Assembly (NCBI RefSeq): GCF_024198255.1
Contig: NZ_JAJVKW010000010.1
Span: 186,001-250,000, forward strand
From: Myxococcus guangdongensis
Lineage (GTDB): Bacteria > Myxococcota > Myxococcia > Myxococcales > Myxococcaceae
DNA length: 64,000 bases
Direction: 5' to 3'
A model generated the notes under the pieces. The model saw nothing but the letters and a program-made list of their open reading frames with translations. It was not told where the DNA came from and did no database searches. Below are positions 52,479-60,078 of the stretch, piece after piece (position 1 is the stretch's first letter; every line of letters starts with the position of its first letter). Position numbers and translations under genes: made by a program.

Positions 52479-53516
52479 ATGACACAGCCCGGGGAAAGTC
52501 CCGCCGCCATGACCGACATCGCCGTCCTCGTCAACTTGCGCGCACGCCGTGGCTCCGAGGGAGTCGGCGGCCTGGTACAGCAGTTCCTCCCCCGTGCCCG
52601 CGTGGCGCTCACCCGCTCGCTCGACGAGGCCCGGCACTGGATTTCCGACCAGCTCCGGCCGAACCCGCCCTCCCTCCTCCTGGCCGGCGGCGGCGATGGC
52701 ACCATCACCGGACTGCTCAACGAGCTGCGCGCGGCGGGCGTGGCGCTGCCCGCCATCGGTGTGCTGCCCATGGGCACCGGCAACGCCTGGGCCCGGGTCA
52801 CCGGCGCTCCGAAGCCCTCCGTGGCGCTCAAGCAGATCGCCGCGATGAAGAACGACCTGCCGCCCCTGCGGCCCTTTTCGCTGGTCCGCGTGGACGGCAA
52901 GGTGGCCCCCTTCGCCGGCACCGGCTGGGACGCGGAGATGATTCAGGACTTCAAGGACCAGCTCGCGGCTTCCGGCCCCCTGCGCAGCCAGCAGGCGGGG
53001 CTGCGCGGCTACCTCACCGCCATGTTCACCCGGACGGTGCCTCGGCACATGTTCGGCGGCGGCAACCCCCGCGTGTCCGTCTACAACATGGGCGACGCGG
53101 CGCTCACCGTGGACGCGAAGGGCCACGTGATTCCCGTGCCCGGCGGAGAGAAGGGTGCGCTCCTGTACGAGGGCCCCGCGGGCGTGGCCGGCGCCGCCAC
53201 GACGCCCGAGTGGGGCTTCGGCTTCAAGGCCTTCCCGTTCGCCCAGAAGGTGCCGCACCGGCTCTCCGTGCGCGTCTACGGGGGCGGCGTGCTGGAGGCC
53301 ACGCGCAACATGTTCAAGCTGTGGCGCGGCGAGCACCCGCTGCCGCACATGAACGACTGGTTCGTCCAGCGGCTGCGCATGGACTTCGACCGCGAGGTGC
53401 CCTTCCAGCTGGGCGGCGACGTCATCGGCCTGCGGCGCTCGGTGGAGTTCGACCTGGCCGAGGAGAGCGTGCAGCTGGTCGACTGGCACAAGCTGTCGCG
53501 CATGGTGAAGGCCTGA
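52479..53516 (+). CDS. Diacylglycerol/lipid kinase-like protein
   Basis: A 345-residue product of the DAGK catalytic family: nucleotide loop AGGGDGT (69-75), GVLPMGTGNAWAR, and a late PFAGTGWDAEM block corresponding to the second lobe. Family members phosphorylate diacylglycerol, sphingoid bases or other lipid alcohols with ATP at the membrane surface. The start is ATG 52479; an in-frame ATG at 52509 (MTDIAVLVNLRARRG) begins exactly where the conserved domain does and could be used instead. Probably co-transcribed with the SDR gene. Confidence 0.9.
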   Translation: MTQPGESPAAMTDIAVLVNLRARRGSEGVGGLVQQFLPRARVALTRSLDEARHWISDQLRPNPPSLLLAGGGDGTITGLLNELRAAGVALPAIGVLPMGTGNAWARVTGAPKPSVALKQIAAMKNDLPPLRPFSLVRVDGKVAPFAGTGWDAEMIQDFKDQLAASGPLRSQQAGLRGYLTAMFTRTVPRHMFGGGNPRVSVYNMGDAALTVDAKGHVIPVPGGEKGALLYEGPAGVAGAATTPEWGFGFKAFPFAQKVPHRLSVRVYGGGVLEATRNMFKLWRGEHPLPHMNDWFVQRLRMDFDREVPFQLGGDVIGLRRSVEFDLAEESVQLVDWHKLSRMVKA

Positions 53517-53535
53517 GCCTCCCTCCGACGGCGCG

Positions 53536-53573
53536 TTGACTCGGGTGTGCTCCGGACACTATGCCCGGTGTCC
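53536..53573 (+). promoter_or_regulatory. Promoter and overlapping operator of the NrtR-type gene
   Basis: TTGACT (53536-53541), 18 nt, TATGCC (53560-53565). An inverted repeat GGACAC (53554-53559) / GTGTCC (53568-53573) straddles the -10 box. The predicted transcript would begin at or just before the GTG at 53574, i.e. a leaderless mRNA. The same element recurs at 54311-54346. Confidence 0.6.
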
Positions 53574-54263
53574 GTGAGCCACACCTACGAGTACCCGAGA
53601 CCCGCGTTGACGGTGGACTGTGTCGTCTTCGGCCTGGATGACGACGACCTGAAGGTGCTGCTCATCCAGCGCGGCGTGGAGCCCTTCCAGGGACGGTGGG
53701 CCCTGCCCGGTGGCTTCGTGCGCATGGACGAGTCGTTGGACGAGGCCGCCCGGCGCGAGCTCGAGGAGGAGTCCGGCATCCGCCCCGGGCACCTGGAGCA
53801 GCTCTTCACGTTCGGCACGCCGGAGAGGGACCCTCGGGGCCGCGTCGTCACGGTGGCGTACTTCGCCCTGGTGAAGCTCAGCGCGCACACCCTGCGCGCG
53901 GCCACGGATGCGCGCGAGGCGGCGTGGTTCTCCGTCTGGGATACGCCCAAGCTGGCGTTCGACCACGCGGACATCCTCAACACCGCGCTCCTGCGCCTCA
54001 AGGGCAAGGTGCGCTACCAGCCCATCGGCTTCGAGCTGTTGCCTCCCAAGTTCACGCTCACCCAGCTCCAGCGGCTCTACGAAATCGTCCTGGAGCGCGA
54101 GCTCGACAAGCGCAACTTCCGCAAGAAGATACTCGCCATGGACCTGCTCGAGGAGCTGGACGAGGTGGAGCAGGACGTCTCCCACCGCGCCGCGCGCCTC
54201 TACCGGTTCGACCACAAGAAGTACCGGCAGTTGGAGAAGGCCGGCTTCAACTTCGAGCTCTGA
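53574..54263 (+). CDS. NrtR-type Nudix/winged-helix regulator
   Basis: A 229-residue product. The N-terminal Nudix domain has a full box (GGFVRMDESLDEAARRELEEESG split: GGFVRMDE / REL-EEESG, about residues 46-68). The C-terminal 80 residues (FELLPPKFTLTQLQRLYEIVL, DKRNFRKKIL) are the winged-helix DNA-binding domain of NrtR-like regulators, which respond to ADP-ribose and control NAD metabolism genes. The GTG at 53574 (SHTYEYPRPALTVDC) is the typical N-terminus of this family. It directly abuts an operator/promoter also present before the downstream operon, implying autoregulation and control of the operon. The intact Nudix box suggests it may also hydrolyse a nucleotide sugar. Confidence 0.9.
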   Translation: MSHTYEYPRPALTVDCVVFGLDDDDLKVLLIQRGVEPFQGRWALPGGFVRMDESLDEAARRELEEESGIRPGHLEQLFTFGTPERDPRGRVVTVAYFALVKLSAHTLRAATDAREAAWFSVWDTPKLAFDHADILNTALLRLKGKVRYQPIGFELLPPKFTLTQLQRLYEIVLERELDKRNFRKKILAMDLLEELDEVEQDVSHRAARLYRFDHKKYRQLEKAGFNFEL

Positions 54264-54310
54264 ACCGCACCCCTGGAAGGCCCCTCCCCAGAGGACGGGA
54301 CGCGCCCGCG

Positions 54311-54346
54311 TTGACATCGTGTAGTTAGGACACTATGTTGGTGTCA
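54311..54346 (+). promoter_or_regulatory. Promoter/operator of the PP2C-kinase-nicotinamidase operon
   Basis: TTGACA (54311-54316), 17 nt, TATGTT (54334-54339). The -10 box is embedded in GGACAC (54328-54333) and GTGTCA (54341-54346). It aligns base for base in its key parts with the element in front of the NrtR-type gene, the strongest regulatory signal in the window. A second inverted pair, CTATG/CATAG, overlaps it. Confidence 0.65.
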
Positions 54347-54431
54347 TAGATACACGAACAGGGGGCCACTGAGGCTCCGCGAGTCCACGTCCGTGTCTGC
54401 CATTGCCCGCGTCGCGGGCCAGGGGAGAGCC

Positions 54432-55238
54432 ATGTCCACGTTGCCCTTCGATGTCGCCGCGGGCTCGGTGCTCGGCCGGGAGCATGCTCGGGCGGGCCGC
54501 AACAACCAGGATGCGTGGTGTGTGCGGGCCAGCGAGCACGGGCTGGTGGCGGTGGTGGCGGACGGGTGTGGCAGTCAGCCGTGCAGTGAGCTGGGGGCGC
54601 AGCTGGGGGGGCGCCGGGTGGTGCAGGCGGCGCTGACGCGATTGGCGGAGGACGAGCGTGTGGATGAAGCCGGGTTTCTTCCCGGCCTGCGAGAGGACGT
54701 GCTGTGTCTGTTGAGCGAGCTTCGGGGGGAGCTCGGTCGCGACACCCTGGGGGACTTCCTCTTCACGGTGGTGGGCGCGGTGATGACGCCCTCTCACACG
54801 CTCGTCTTCTCCGCGGGGGATGGGGTGTGGGCCCTCAACGGCGAGGTGCATGCGCTGGGGCCCTTCCCGAACAACGCGCCGCCGTATCTCGCGTATGCCT
54901 TGTCGCGCGGCGAGGAGGACACGCCGCTCGTCCGTCAGGCGCTGGTGCCCACCGAGGACGTGCACGCGCTGCTGCTCGGCACGGATGGCGTGGCGGACCT
55001 GGCGAAGCTCGCGGACGTGGTGCTGCCCTCGGGGGACGAGCGGGTGGGGCCGCTGTCGCGCCTGTGGACGGAGGCGCGCTACTTCGAGAACCCGGATGCG
55101 CTGAGGCGCCGGCTCGCGATGCTCAACCGCGAGTGCGTCCGCGCCGACTTCGATGCGCGGCGGCTGGTGCGCACGCCGGGGTTGCTCCCGGATGACACGA
55201 CGCTGGTGGTGCTGCGTCGCCGCATGGGGAGGGCGTGA
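54432..55238 (+). CDS. PP2C-like protein phosphatase
   Basis: A 268-residue product of the PP2C_2 type: SVLGREHARAGRNNQDAW (metal-site Asp in NQDAW), VAVVADGCGS (ADG metal motif), LHTLVFSAGDGVW-like strand (HTLVFSAGDG) and LLLGTDGVADL followed by DDTTLVVLRR. Mn/Mg-dependent Ser/Thr dephosphorylation is expected. The ATG at 54432 has AGGGGAGAG. The kinase-like gene follows after 4 bp. A PP2C next to a kinase and a vWA protein matches the TerY-phosphatase-kinase triad seen in ter-type stress loci. Confidence 0.87.
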   Translation: MSTLPFDVAAGSVLGREHARAGRNNQDAWCVRASEHGLVAVVADGCGSQPCSELGAQLGGRRVVQAALTRLAEDERVDEAGFLPGLREDVLCLLSELRGELGRDTLGDFLFTVVGAVMTPSHTLVFSAGDGVWALNGEVHALGPFPNNAPPYLAYALSRGEEDTPLVRQALVPTEDVHALLLGTDGVADLAKLADVVLPSGDERVGPLSRLWTEARYFENPDALRRRLAMLNRECVRADFDARRLVRTPGLLPDDTTLVVLRRRMGRA

Positions 55239-55242
55239 GGCC

Positions 55243-57114
55243 ATGGACGTCTGGCTCGAGGGGAAGAAGGTGCGGCTGGACCCGGCCAAGGCGCTCGGCA
55301 AGGGCGGCGAGGCGGACGTGTTCGACCTGGGCGATGGCCGTGCGCTCAAGGTCTTCAAGCCGCCGGAGCACCCGGACTACACGGGGCTCGTGGTGGAGCA
55401 GGAGGCCGCGCGGGCCCGCCTCGAAGAGCACCAGCGCAAGCTGCGCGTGTTCCCCACGGGGCTGCCCGGGCGCGTGGTGACGCCGCAGGCGCTGGCCACG
55501 GACAAGAAGGAGCGCACGGTGTTGGGGTACGCCATGCGCAAGCTGGACGGCGTGGAGTCGCTGCGGCGCTTCGGTGAGCCCTCGTTCCGTCGCGCGGGCG
55601 CCACCTCCGCGCGCGTGGTGGAGGTGCTGCGCTCCCTGCATCACACCCTCACCGGCGTCCACGCGGCGGGCGTGGTGGTGGGGGACTTCAACGACCTCAA
55701 CGTGCTCGTCACGGGCGCGGCGGGCGCGCACCTCATCGACGCGGACAGCTTCCAGTTCGGAGGGTTCCTGTGCGCGCTGTTCACCGAGCGCTTCGTGGAC
55801 CCGGTGCGGCTGAACGGGAAGAGCCTGGTGCCCACGCGTCCGGCGTCGAGTGAGAGTGATTGGTATGGCTACACCGTGGCGGCGATGCAGTCGCTGCTGT
55901 GCGTGGGACCCCATGGCGGGATTCATCGGCCGAAGTCTCCGTCCGCGCGCACGACGAACGCGGGTCGGCTGCTCCAGCGCATCACCGTCTTCCATCCGGA
56001 CGTGCAGTACCCGAAGCCCGCGCTGCCCCAGCGGACGCTCCCCGATGACGTGCTCCAGCATCTCCACCGTGTCTTCGTGGAGGACCTGCGCGGCGCCTTT
56101 CCGCTGCCGCTGCTGGAGGGGCTGCACTTCACGCAGTGCGCGTCGTGCGGCGTGGAGCATGCCCGGCGAGCCTGTCCCACGTGCCAGCCGAACGCGGTGG
56201 CGCAGACCACGCCTGTCACCTCGGCGCGGGGGCAGGTGACGGCCACGCGCCTGTTCTCCACGCGCGGTGTCCTGGTGCACGCGAGCGTGGAGGACGGTGT
56301 CCCGCGCTGGCTCTACCACGCGGATGGCGCCTATCGCCGAGGGGACGGCCGCGTGGTGATGAGAGGACCGCTGGACCCCTCGCTGCACTGGGCCCTGCAG
56401 GAGGGCGTGACGCTGGTGGGGCGGGATGGGGTGGTCGCGGTGCTCGGCCCCTTGGGCGAGCGCGAGCGGTTGGGTGTGGACGCTCCCGAGGGACGTCCCG
56501 CCTTCGCGACCAACGCGAGGCATCGCTACTGGGCGGTGGGTGGCGGGTTGTGGCGGGACGGGGTGCACGGACCGGAGCGCATCGGCGATGTGCTGGAAGG
56601 GCAGACGCGGTTGTTCGTGGGGCCTCGCTTCGGGCTGGGGTTCCATCGCGCGGGTGGGCTCCGAGGCGCGTTCGTCTTCGACGCCGAGCGTCTGGGGCTG
56701 CGGGACGGGCTGACGCTGCCGTGGCCATCGGGGCAGCTGGTGGACGCGGAGTGTCTCTTCGATGGGGCGCTCGCGTGGTTGTTCCTCGCCGAGCAGACGC
56801 AGGGGCGCACGGTGCATCACTGCGTGGTGCTCGGCTCGGACGGTGGGGTGCGGGCGCAGGCGGTGGCCGAGGCGAATGATGGCTCGTGGCTGGGCGGGGC
56901 TCTTCGGTCGGGACGGTGCGCGGTGGGCGAGGCGCTGTTCTGCGCCACGGACGCGGGGCTGACGCGCGTGGAGCTGCGACAGGGGCGACTGGAGGCCGTG
57001 CGTGACTTTCCCGACGCGGAGCCCTTCGTGGACTCGGGGGCACGGCTGCTGCTGACGCGTCAGGGGTTGGTCGTGGTGGGGCGGCAGGAACTCACCACGC
57101 TGCGGATGGCTTGA
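55243..57114 (+). CDS. Kinase-like protein with zinc ribbon and C-terminal beta domain
   Basis: A 623-residue product. Residues 1-270 are a divergent protein kinase fold: ALGKGGEADVFDL (glycine loop), ALKVFKPP (Lys), GVVVGDFNDLNVLV (catalytic loop with Asp and Asn), LIDADSFQ (DFG equivalent, DAD). A zinc ribbon (CASCGVEHARRACPTC, about 302-317) follows, then 300 residues of beta-rich repeats with a propeller-like look. This three-part build is that of the kinases in TerY-PP2C-kinase triads. It lies 4 bp after the PP2C gene and 37 bp before the nicotinamidase-like gene. The altered DFG (DAD) is common in this subfamily. Confidence 0.82.
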   Translation: MDVWLEGKKVRLDPAKALGKGGEADVFDLGDGRALKVFKPPEHPDYTGLVVEQEAARARLEEHQRKLRVFPTGLPGRVVTPQALATDKKERTVLGYAMRKLDGVESLRRFGEPSFRRAGATSARVVEVLRSLHHTLTGVHAAGVVVGDFNDLNVLVTGAAGAHLIDADSFQFGGFLCALFTERFVDPVRLNGKSLVPTRPASSESDWYGYTVAAMQSLLCVGPHGGIHRPKSPSARTTNAGRLLQRITVFHPDVQYPKPALPQRTLPDDVLQHLHRVFVEDLRGAFPLPLLEGLHFTQCASCGVEHARRACPTCQPNAVAQTTPVTSARGQVTATRLFSTRGVLVHASVEDGVPRWLYHADGAYRRGDGRVVMRGPLDPSLHWALQEGVTLVGRDGVVAVLGPLGERERLGVDAPEGRPAFATNARHRYWAVGGGLWRDGVHGPERIGDVLEGQTRLFVGPRFGLGFHRAGGLRGAFVFDAERLGLRDGLTLPWPSGQLVDAECLFDGALAWLFLAEQTQGRTVHHCVVLGSDGGVRAQAVAEANDGSWLGGALRSGRCAVGEALFCATDAGLTRVELRQGRLEAVRDFPDAEPFVDSGARLLLTRQGLVVVGRQELTTLRMA

Positions 57115-57151
57115 ACAGGGTGGATGTCTTTACATCACAGGGGGTCGTGCG

Positions 57152-58216
57152 ATGAGGAAGCAAGTGAAGGAGCTGCCGGTACCTGGGTTCTATCGGGCGG
57201 AGCACGCGGGGAAGTACGGCTACGGTCCTGATGCGGGGAAGCTGCAGATGGAGGCGGGCACCTGGCGCAGCGCGAACGGCGTCACCGCGGCCGCGGCGGA
57301 TGGCTTCAACCTGCACCTGCTGCTCATCGACGTGCAGAAGGACTTCTGCTTCCCGGAGGGCTCGCTCTACGTCGCGGGGCGCAGCGGGCGCGGCGCCGTG
57401 GATGACAGCCGCCGCATCGCCGAGTTCATCTACAAGAACCTGGGCGCGCTCACGAACGTGACGGCGACGCTCGACACCCACTTCGCGTACCAGATCTTCT
57501 TCCCGTCCTTCTGGGTGGACCAGGACGACCAGCCGCTGACGCCGTATCGCGAGGTGACGCGCGAGCAGATCGAGCGCGGGCAGGCGAGGCCGAACCCGGC
57601 GATGGCGAAGTGGCTGTGCGGTGGCAACTACCCGTGGCTGCTCAAGCAGGTGAAGTACTACTGCGAGGAGCTGGAGCGCGCGGGCAAGTACACGCTGTAC
57701 CTGTGGCCGCCGCACTGCCTGCTCGGTGGGGACGGGCACGCGCTGGCGGGCGTGGTGCAGGAGGCGCGGCTGTTCCACTCGTACGTGCGCGGCATGCAGT
57801 CGTGGGCGGAGGTGAAGGGCGGCAACCCGCTGACGGAGAACTACTCGGTGCTGCGCCCGGAGGTGATGAGCCGGCATGACGGACAGCCGCTGGCGCAGCG
57901 CAACACCCAGTTCCTCAAGACGCTGCTGACGGCGGACGCGGTGGTGATTGGCGGACAGGCCGCGAGCCACTGCGTGAAGAGCTCCATCGACGACCTGCTC
58001 GGCGAAATCGTGGCGCAGGACGCGGCGCTGGCTCGCAAGGTGTATCTGCTGACGGACTGCATGTCGGCGGTGACGGTGCCGGACGGGAAGGGCGGCTTCG
58101 CGGCGGACTTCACGCCGCAAGCGGATGCTGCGCTCAAGCGCTTCGCGGACGCGGGCATGCACCTGGTGCGGTCCACCGACCCGCTGGCGAGCTGGCCGGA
58201 CCTGCACATCGGCTGA
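57152..58216 (+). CDS. Nicotinamidase/isochorismatase-like hydrolase
   Basis: A 354-residue product of the cysteine hydrolase fold. Catalytic D60 is in LLLIDVQKDFC and the nucleophile C274 in ASHCVKSSIDDL; a metal-type LDTHFAY and the WPPHCLLGGDGHAL block typical of nicotinamidases lie between. It is about 130 residues longer than PncA, mainly from an N-terminal extension and an insert (YPWLLKQVKYYCEELERAGK). The reaction predicted is hydrolysis of nicotinamide or a related amide. Its position under an NrtR-type operator supports a link to NAD salvage or turnover. Confidence 0.85.
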   Translation: MRKQVKELPVPGFYRAEHAGKYGYGPDAGKLQMEAGTWRSANGVTAAAADGFNLHLLLIDVQKDFCFPEGSLYVAGRSGRGAVDDSRRIAEFIYKNLGALTNVTATLDTHFAYQIFFPSFWVDQDDQPLTPYREVTREQIERGQARPNPAMAKWLCGGNYPWLLKQVKYYCEELERAGKYTLYLWPPHCLLGGDGHALAGVVQEARLFHSYVRGMQSWAEVKGGNPLTENYSVLRPEVMSRHDGQPLAQRNTQFLKTLLTADAVVIGGQAASHCVKSSIDDLLGEIVAQDAALARKVYLLTDCMSAVTVPDGKGGFAADFTPQADAALKRFADAGMHLVRSTDPLASWPDLHIG

Positions 58217-58321
58217 GCGTCCCTGGAGTTGTTGCCGAGAGTTCGATGACCGCGCCTGTCTCAGGTGGAGCGGGGCGGCGGAGCCATGCCCTCACGATGA
58301 GGGAGAAAGAGAGCGCAGGAC

Positions 58322-59125
58322 ATGAGCAGGACGACGAGTGGAGGCCCTCGGACGGCCACGCAGCTCTTCGAGGACGCGCACGCGGAAGGCGTGCTGAGCC
58401 CCGCGGGACTGCAGGCGCTGACGGTGGTGGACCTGGGCGCGCAAATCCAGGCGGGCCTGGGCGTGCGGGTGGAGGACGTGCAGGCCAGCGAGGTGGTGCT
58501 GGTGACGGTGATGCCGGACGACTCGGGGAGCATCTCCACGTCGGGGCACACGAAGACGGTGTGTGACGGGCACAACCTGGTGCTCGATTCGCTCCTGGCG
58601 AGCAAGCAGAAGGACGGCGTGCTCTTCCACACGCGCTACCTGAATGGCCAGGTGCTCAATCCCTACCGGCCGCTGGAGGACGTGGTGCGGATGCACTCGG
58701 GCAACTACCGCGCGGACCAGGGGACGCCGCTGTATGACCAGGCGGTGGTGCTGTTGGGGACGGTGCTGGCGAAGTCCCAGGAGTTCAGCGCGAACGGCGT
58801 GCCGGTGCGCACGGTGACGCTGTTGATTACGGACGGCGCGGACATGCACTCGAGCCGCGCGCAGGCGAAGGACGTGGCGGCGGTGGTGAAGGACCTGCGG
58901 CGGGCGGAGAACCACATCGTCGCGGCGATGGGCATCGACGACGGGAGCACGAACTTCCGACGCGTGTTCCAGCAAATGGGCATCGAGGACGCGTGGATTC
59001 TCACGCCGGGCCAGTCCGAGCGGGAGATTCGCTCGGCCTTCCAGGTGTTCAGCCAGTCCGCGGTGAAGGTGAGCCAGGGCGGCGCGAGCTTCAGCCGCAC
59101 GGCCCTGGGCGGCTTCGGGCGGTGA
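58322..59125 (+). CDS. von Willebrand factor A (TerY-like) protein
   Basis: A 267-residue cytoplasmic product. The MIDAS motif DDSGS (D66, S68, S70) is intact, with the second Asp in LLITDGADMHSS. vWA domains bind Mg and mediate protein contacts; TerY-like vWA proteins work with PP2C phosphatases and kinases as phospho-signal adaptors. It lies 105 bp after the nicotinamidase-like gene and ends at a strong hairpin, so it probably completes the operon that starts at the shared operator. Confidence 0.85.
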   Translation: MSRTTSGGPRTATQLFEDAHAEGVLSPAGLQALTVVDLGAQIQAGLGVRVEDVQASEVVLVTVMPDDSGSISTSGHTKTVCDGHNLVLDSLLASKQKDGVLFHTRYLNGQVLNPYRPLEDVVRMHSGNYRADQGTPLYDQAVVLLGTVLAKSQEFSANGVPVRTVTLLITDGADMHSSRAQAKDVAAVVKDLRRAENHIVAAMGIDDGSTNFRRVFQQMGIEDAWILTPGQSEREIRSAFQVFSQSAVKVSQGGASFSRTALGGFGR

Positions 59126-59145
59126 CTCTTGGAGTCGAGGGGGGG

Positions 59146-59170
59146 CCTGCCAGCCCTGCGGGCTGGCGGG
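59146..59170 (+). terminator. Terminator after vWA gene
   Basis: GCCAGCCC (59149-59156) and GGGCTGGC (59160-59167) with a 3-nt loop; pairing extends outward by three further pairs including one wobble. It lies between the vWA stop and the nucleotidyltransferase start. Confidence 0.6.
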
Positions 59171-59212
59171 TCAAGACGGGCTGACGGAGGCTGAACGCGC
59201 TATCTGCCGCGC

Positions 59213-59758
59213 GTGGACGATTACCTCAAGGTCCTCCTCTCGGTGAGGAGCAGGCTGGAGCAGGCCGGCATCCCGCACATGCTGAGTGGCTCCACGGCCA
59301 TGAACTTCTACGCGCGCCCCCGCATGACTCGCGATGTGGACATCGTCGTCGAGCTGGAGGTGCCGAAGGTTCCAGTCCTTCTCTCTCTGTTCCAGGCCGA
59401 CTTCTCCATCGATGAGGAGGAGATTCGCGAGGCGCTGTCACACCAGTCGCTCTTCAACCTCATCCACTTCGAAACGGTGGTGAAGGTCGCCTGTGTCATC
59501 CGCAAGCGGTCGGCGTATCGACAGGAAGAGTTCCGCAGGCGGCGAACAATCGACCTCCAGGGACAGCGCATCTGGATTGTCTCGCCCGAGGACCTGGTCC
59601 TCTCGAAGCTTTACTGGGCGCGGGACAGTCTGTCCGAGATGCAGTTGGGAGATGTGAGGAACATCTTGGAAGCTACGTCCTCAATGGACTGGACCTATCT
59701 GAGGCACTGGGCGCGGGACTTGGGAATCGAGTCCTTGTTGGAGAAGGTGAAGCCATGA
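59213..59758 (+). CDS. Nucleotidyltransferase-fold protein (toxin-like)
   Basis: A 181-residue product starting at a GTG (VDDYLKVLLS). SGSTAMNFYARPRMTRDVDIVVEL is the nucleotidyltransferase signature (G-S, then D-x-D; shown in part as SGSTAMNFYA and RDVDIVVEL). IWIVSPEDLVLSKLYWARDS is the second conserved block of AbiEii/DUF6036-like NTases. Such proteins are the toxin or toxin-like half of several two-gene systems. Its last 4 bp overlap the next gene (ATGA). The Shine-Dalgarno is weak (GGAGG about 25 bases upstream only), so expression may be low. Confidence 0.82.
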   Translation: MDDYLKVLLSVRSRLEQAGIPHMLSGSTAMNFYARPRMTRDVDIVVELEVPKVPVLLSLFQADFSIDEEEIREALSHQSLFNLIHFETVVKVACVIRKRSAYRQEEFRRRRTIDLQGQRIWIVSPEDLVLSKLYWARDSLSEMQLGDVRNILEATSSMDWTYLRHWARDLGIESLLEKVKP

Positions 59759-60030
59759 AGGACACCCTGCCTCGTGCCGAGGCTCTCGTTCGCTCGTTGC
59801 TCCTGCGCAAGTCGGGGGAGGAGCGTCTCGTGATGGGGGCCGACATGTTCTCCGCCGCACGTGCACTGGTCGCGGCCTCGCTACGGGAGCAGGGGCTGAC
59901 GAGGGGCTCCGCCGAATGGAAGCTCGGTCTCCTCGACCGGACCTATGGCTCGGAGATCTCGCCCGCCCATCGGCGTCGCTTGGTGGAGCGATGGCGCGCC
60001 GAGCCGACGCCTGGCTCCACCTCGACATGA
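59755..60030 (+). CDS. Small partner of the nucleotidyltransferase (Rv0078B-like antitoxin)
   Basis: A 91-residue helical product with the pattern SLLLRKSGEERLVMGADMFSAARALVAASL (in part), reminiscent of the Rv0078B-related antitoxin family that accompanies nucleotidyltransferase-type proteins. The ATG overlaps the upstream stop by 4 bp, the usual translational coupling of toxin-antitoxin pairs. It ends just before a strong hairpin. Family assignment is from memory of the sequence pattern and is tentative. Confidence 0.7.
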   Translation: MKDTLPRAEALVRSLLLRKSGEERLVMGADMFSAARALVAASLREQGLTRGSAEWKLGLLDRTYGSEISPAHRRRLVERWRAEPTPGSTST

Positions 60031-60065
60031 GCCGCCCGGAGGCGAGGATGCGCTCCGGACGGCTC
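60029..60065. terminator. Bidirectional hairpin between convergent genes
   Basis: The arms GAGCCG-C-CCGGAG (60029-60041) and CTCCGG-A-CGGCTC (60053-60065) pair over 12 of 13 positions and separate the toxin-antitoxin-like pair (plus) from the large lipoprotein gene (minus). Confidence 0.65.
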
Positions 60066-60078
60066 GGGCCTTCGCACT

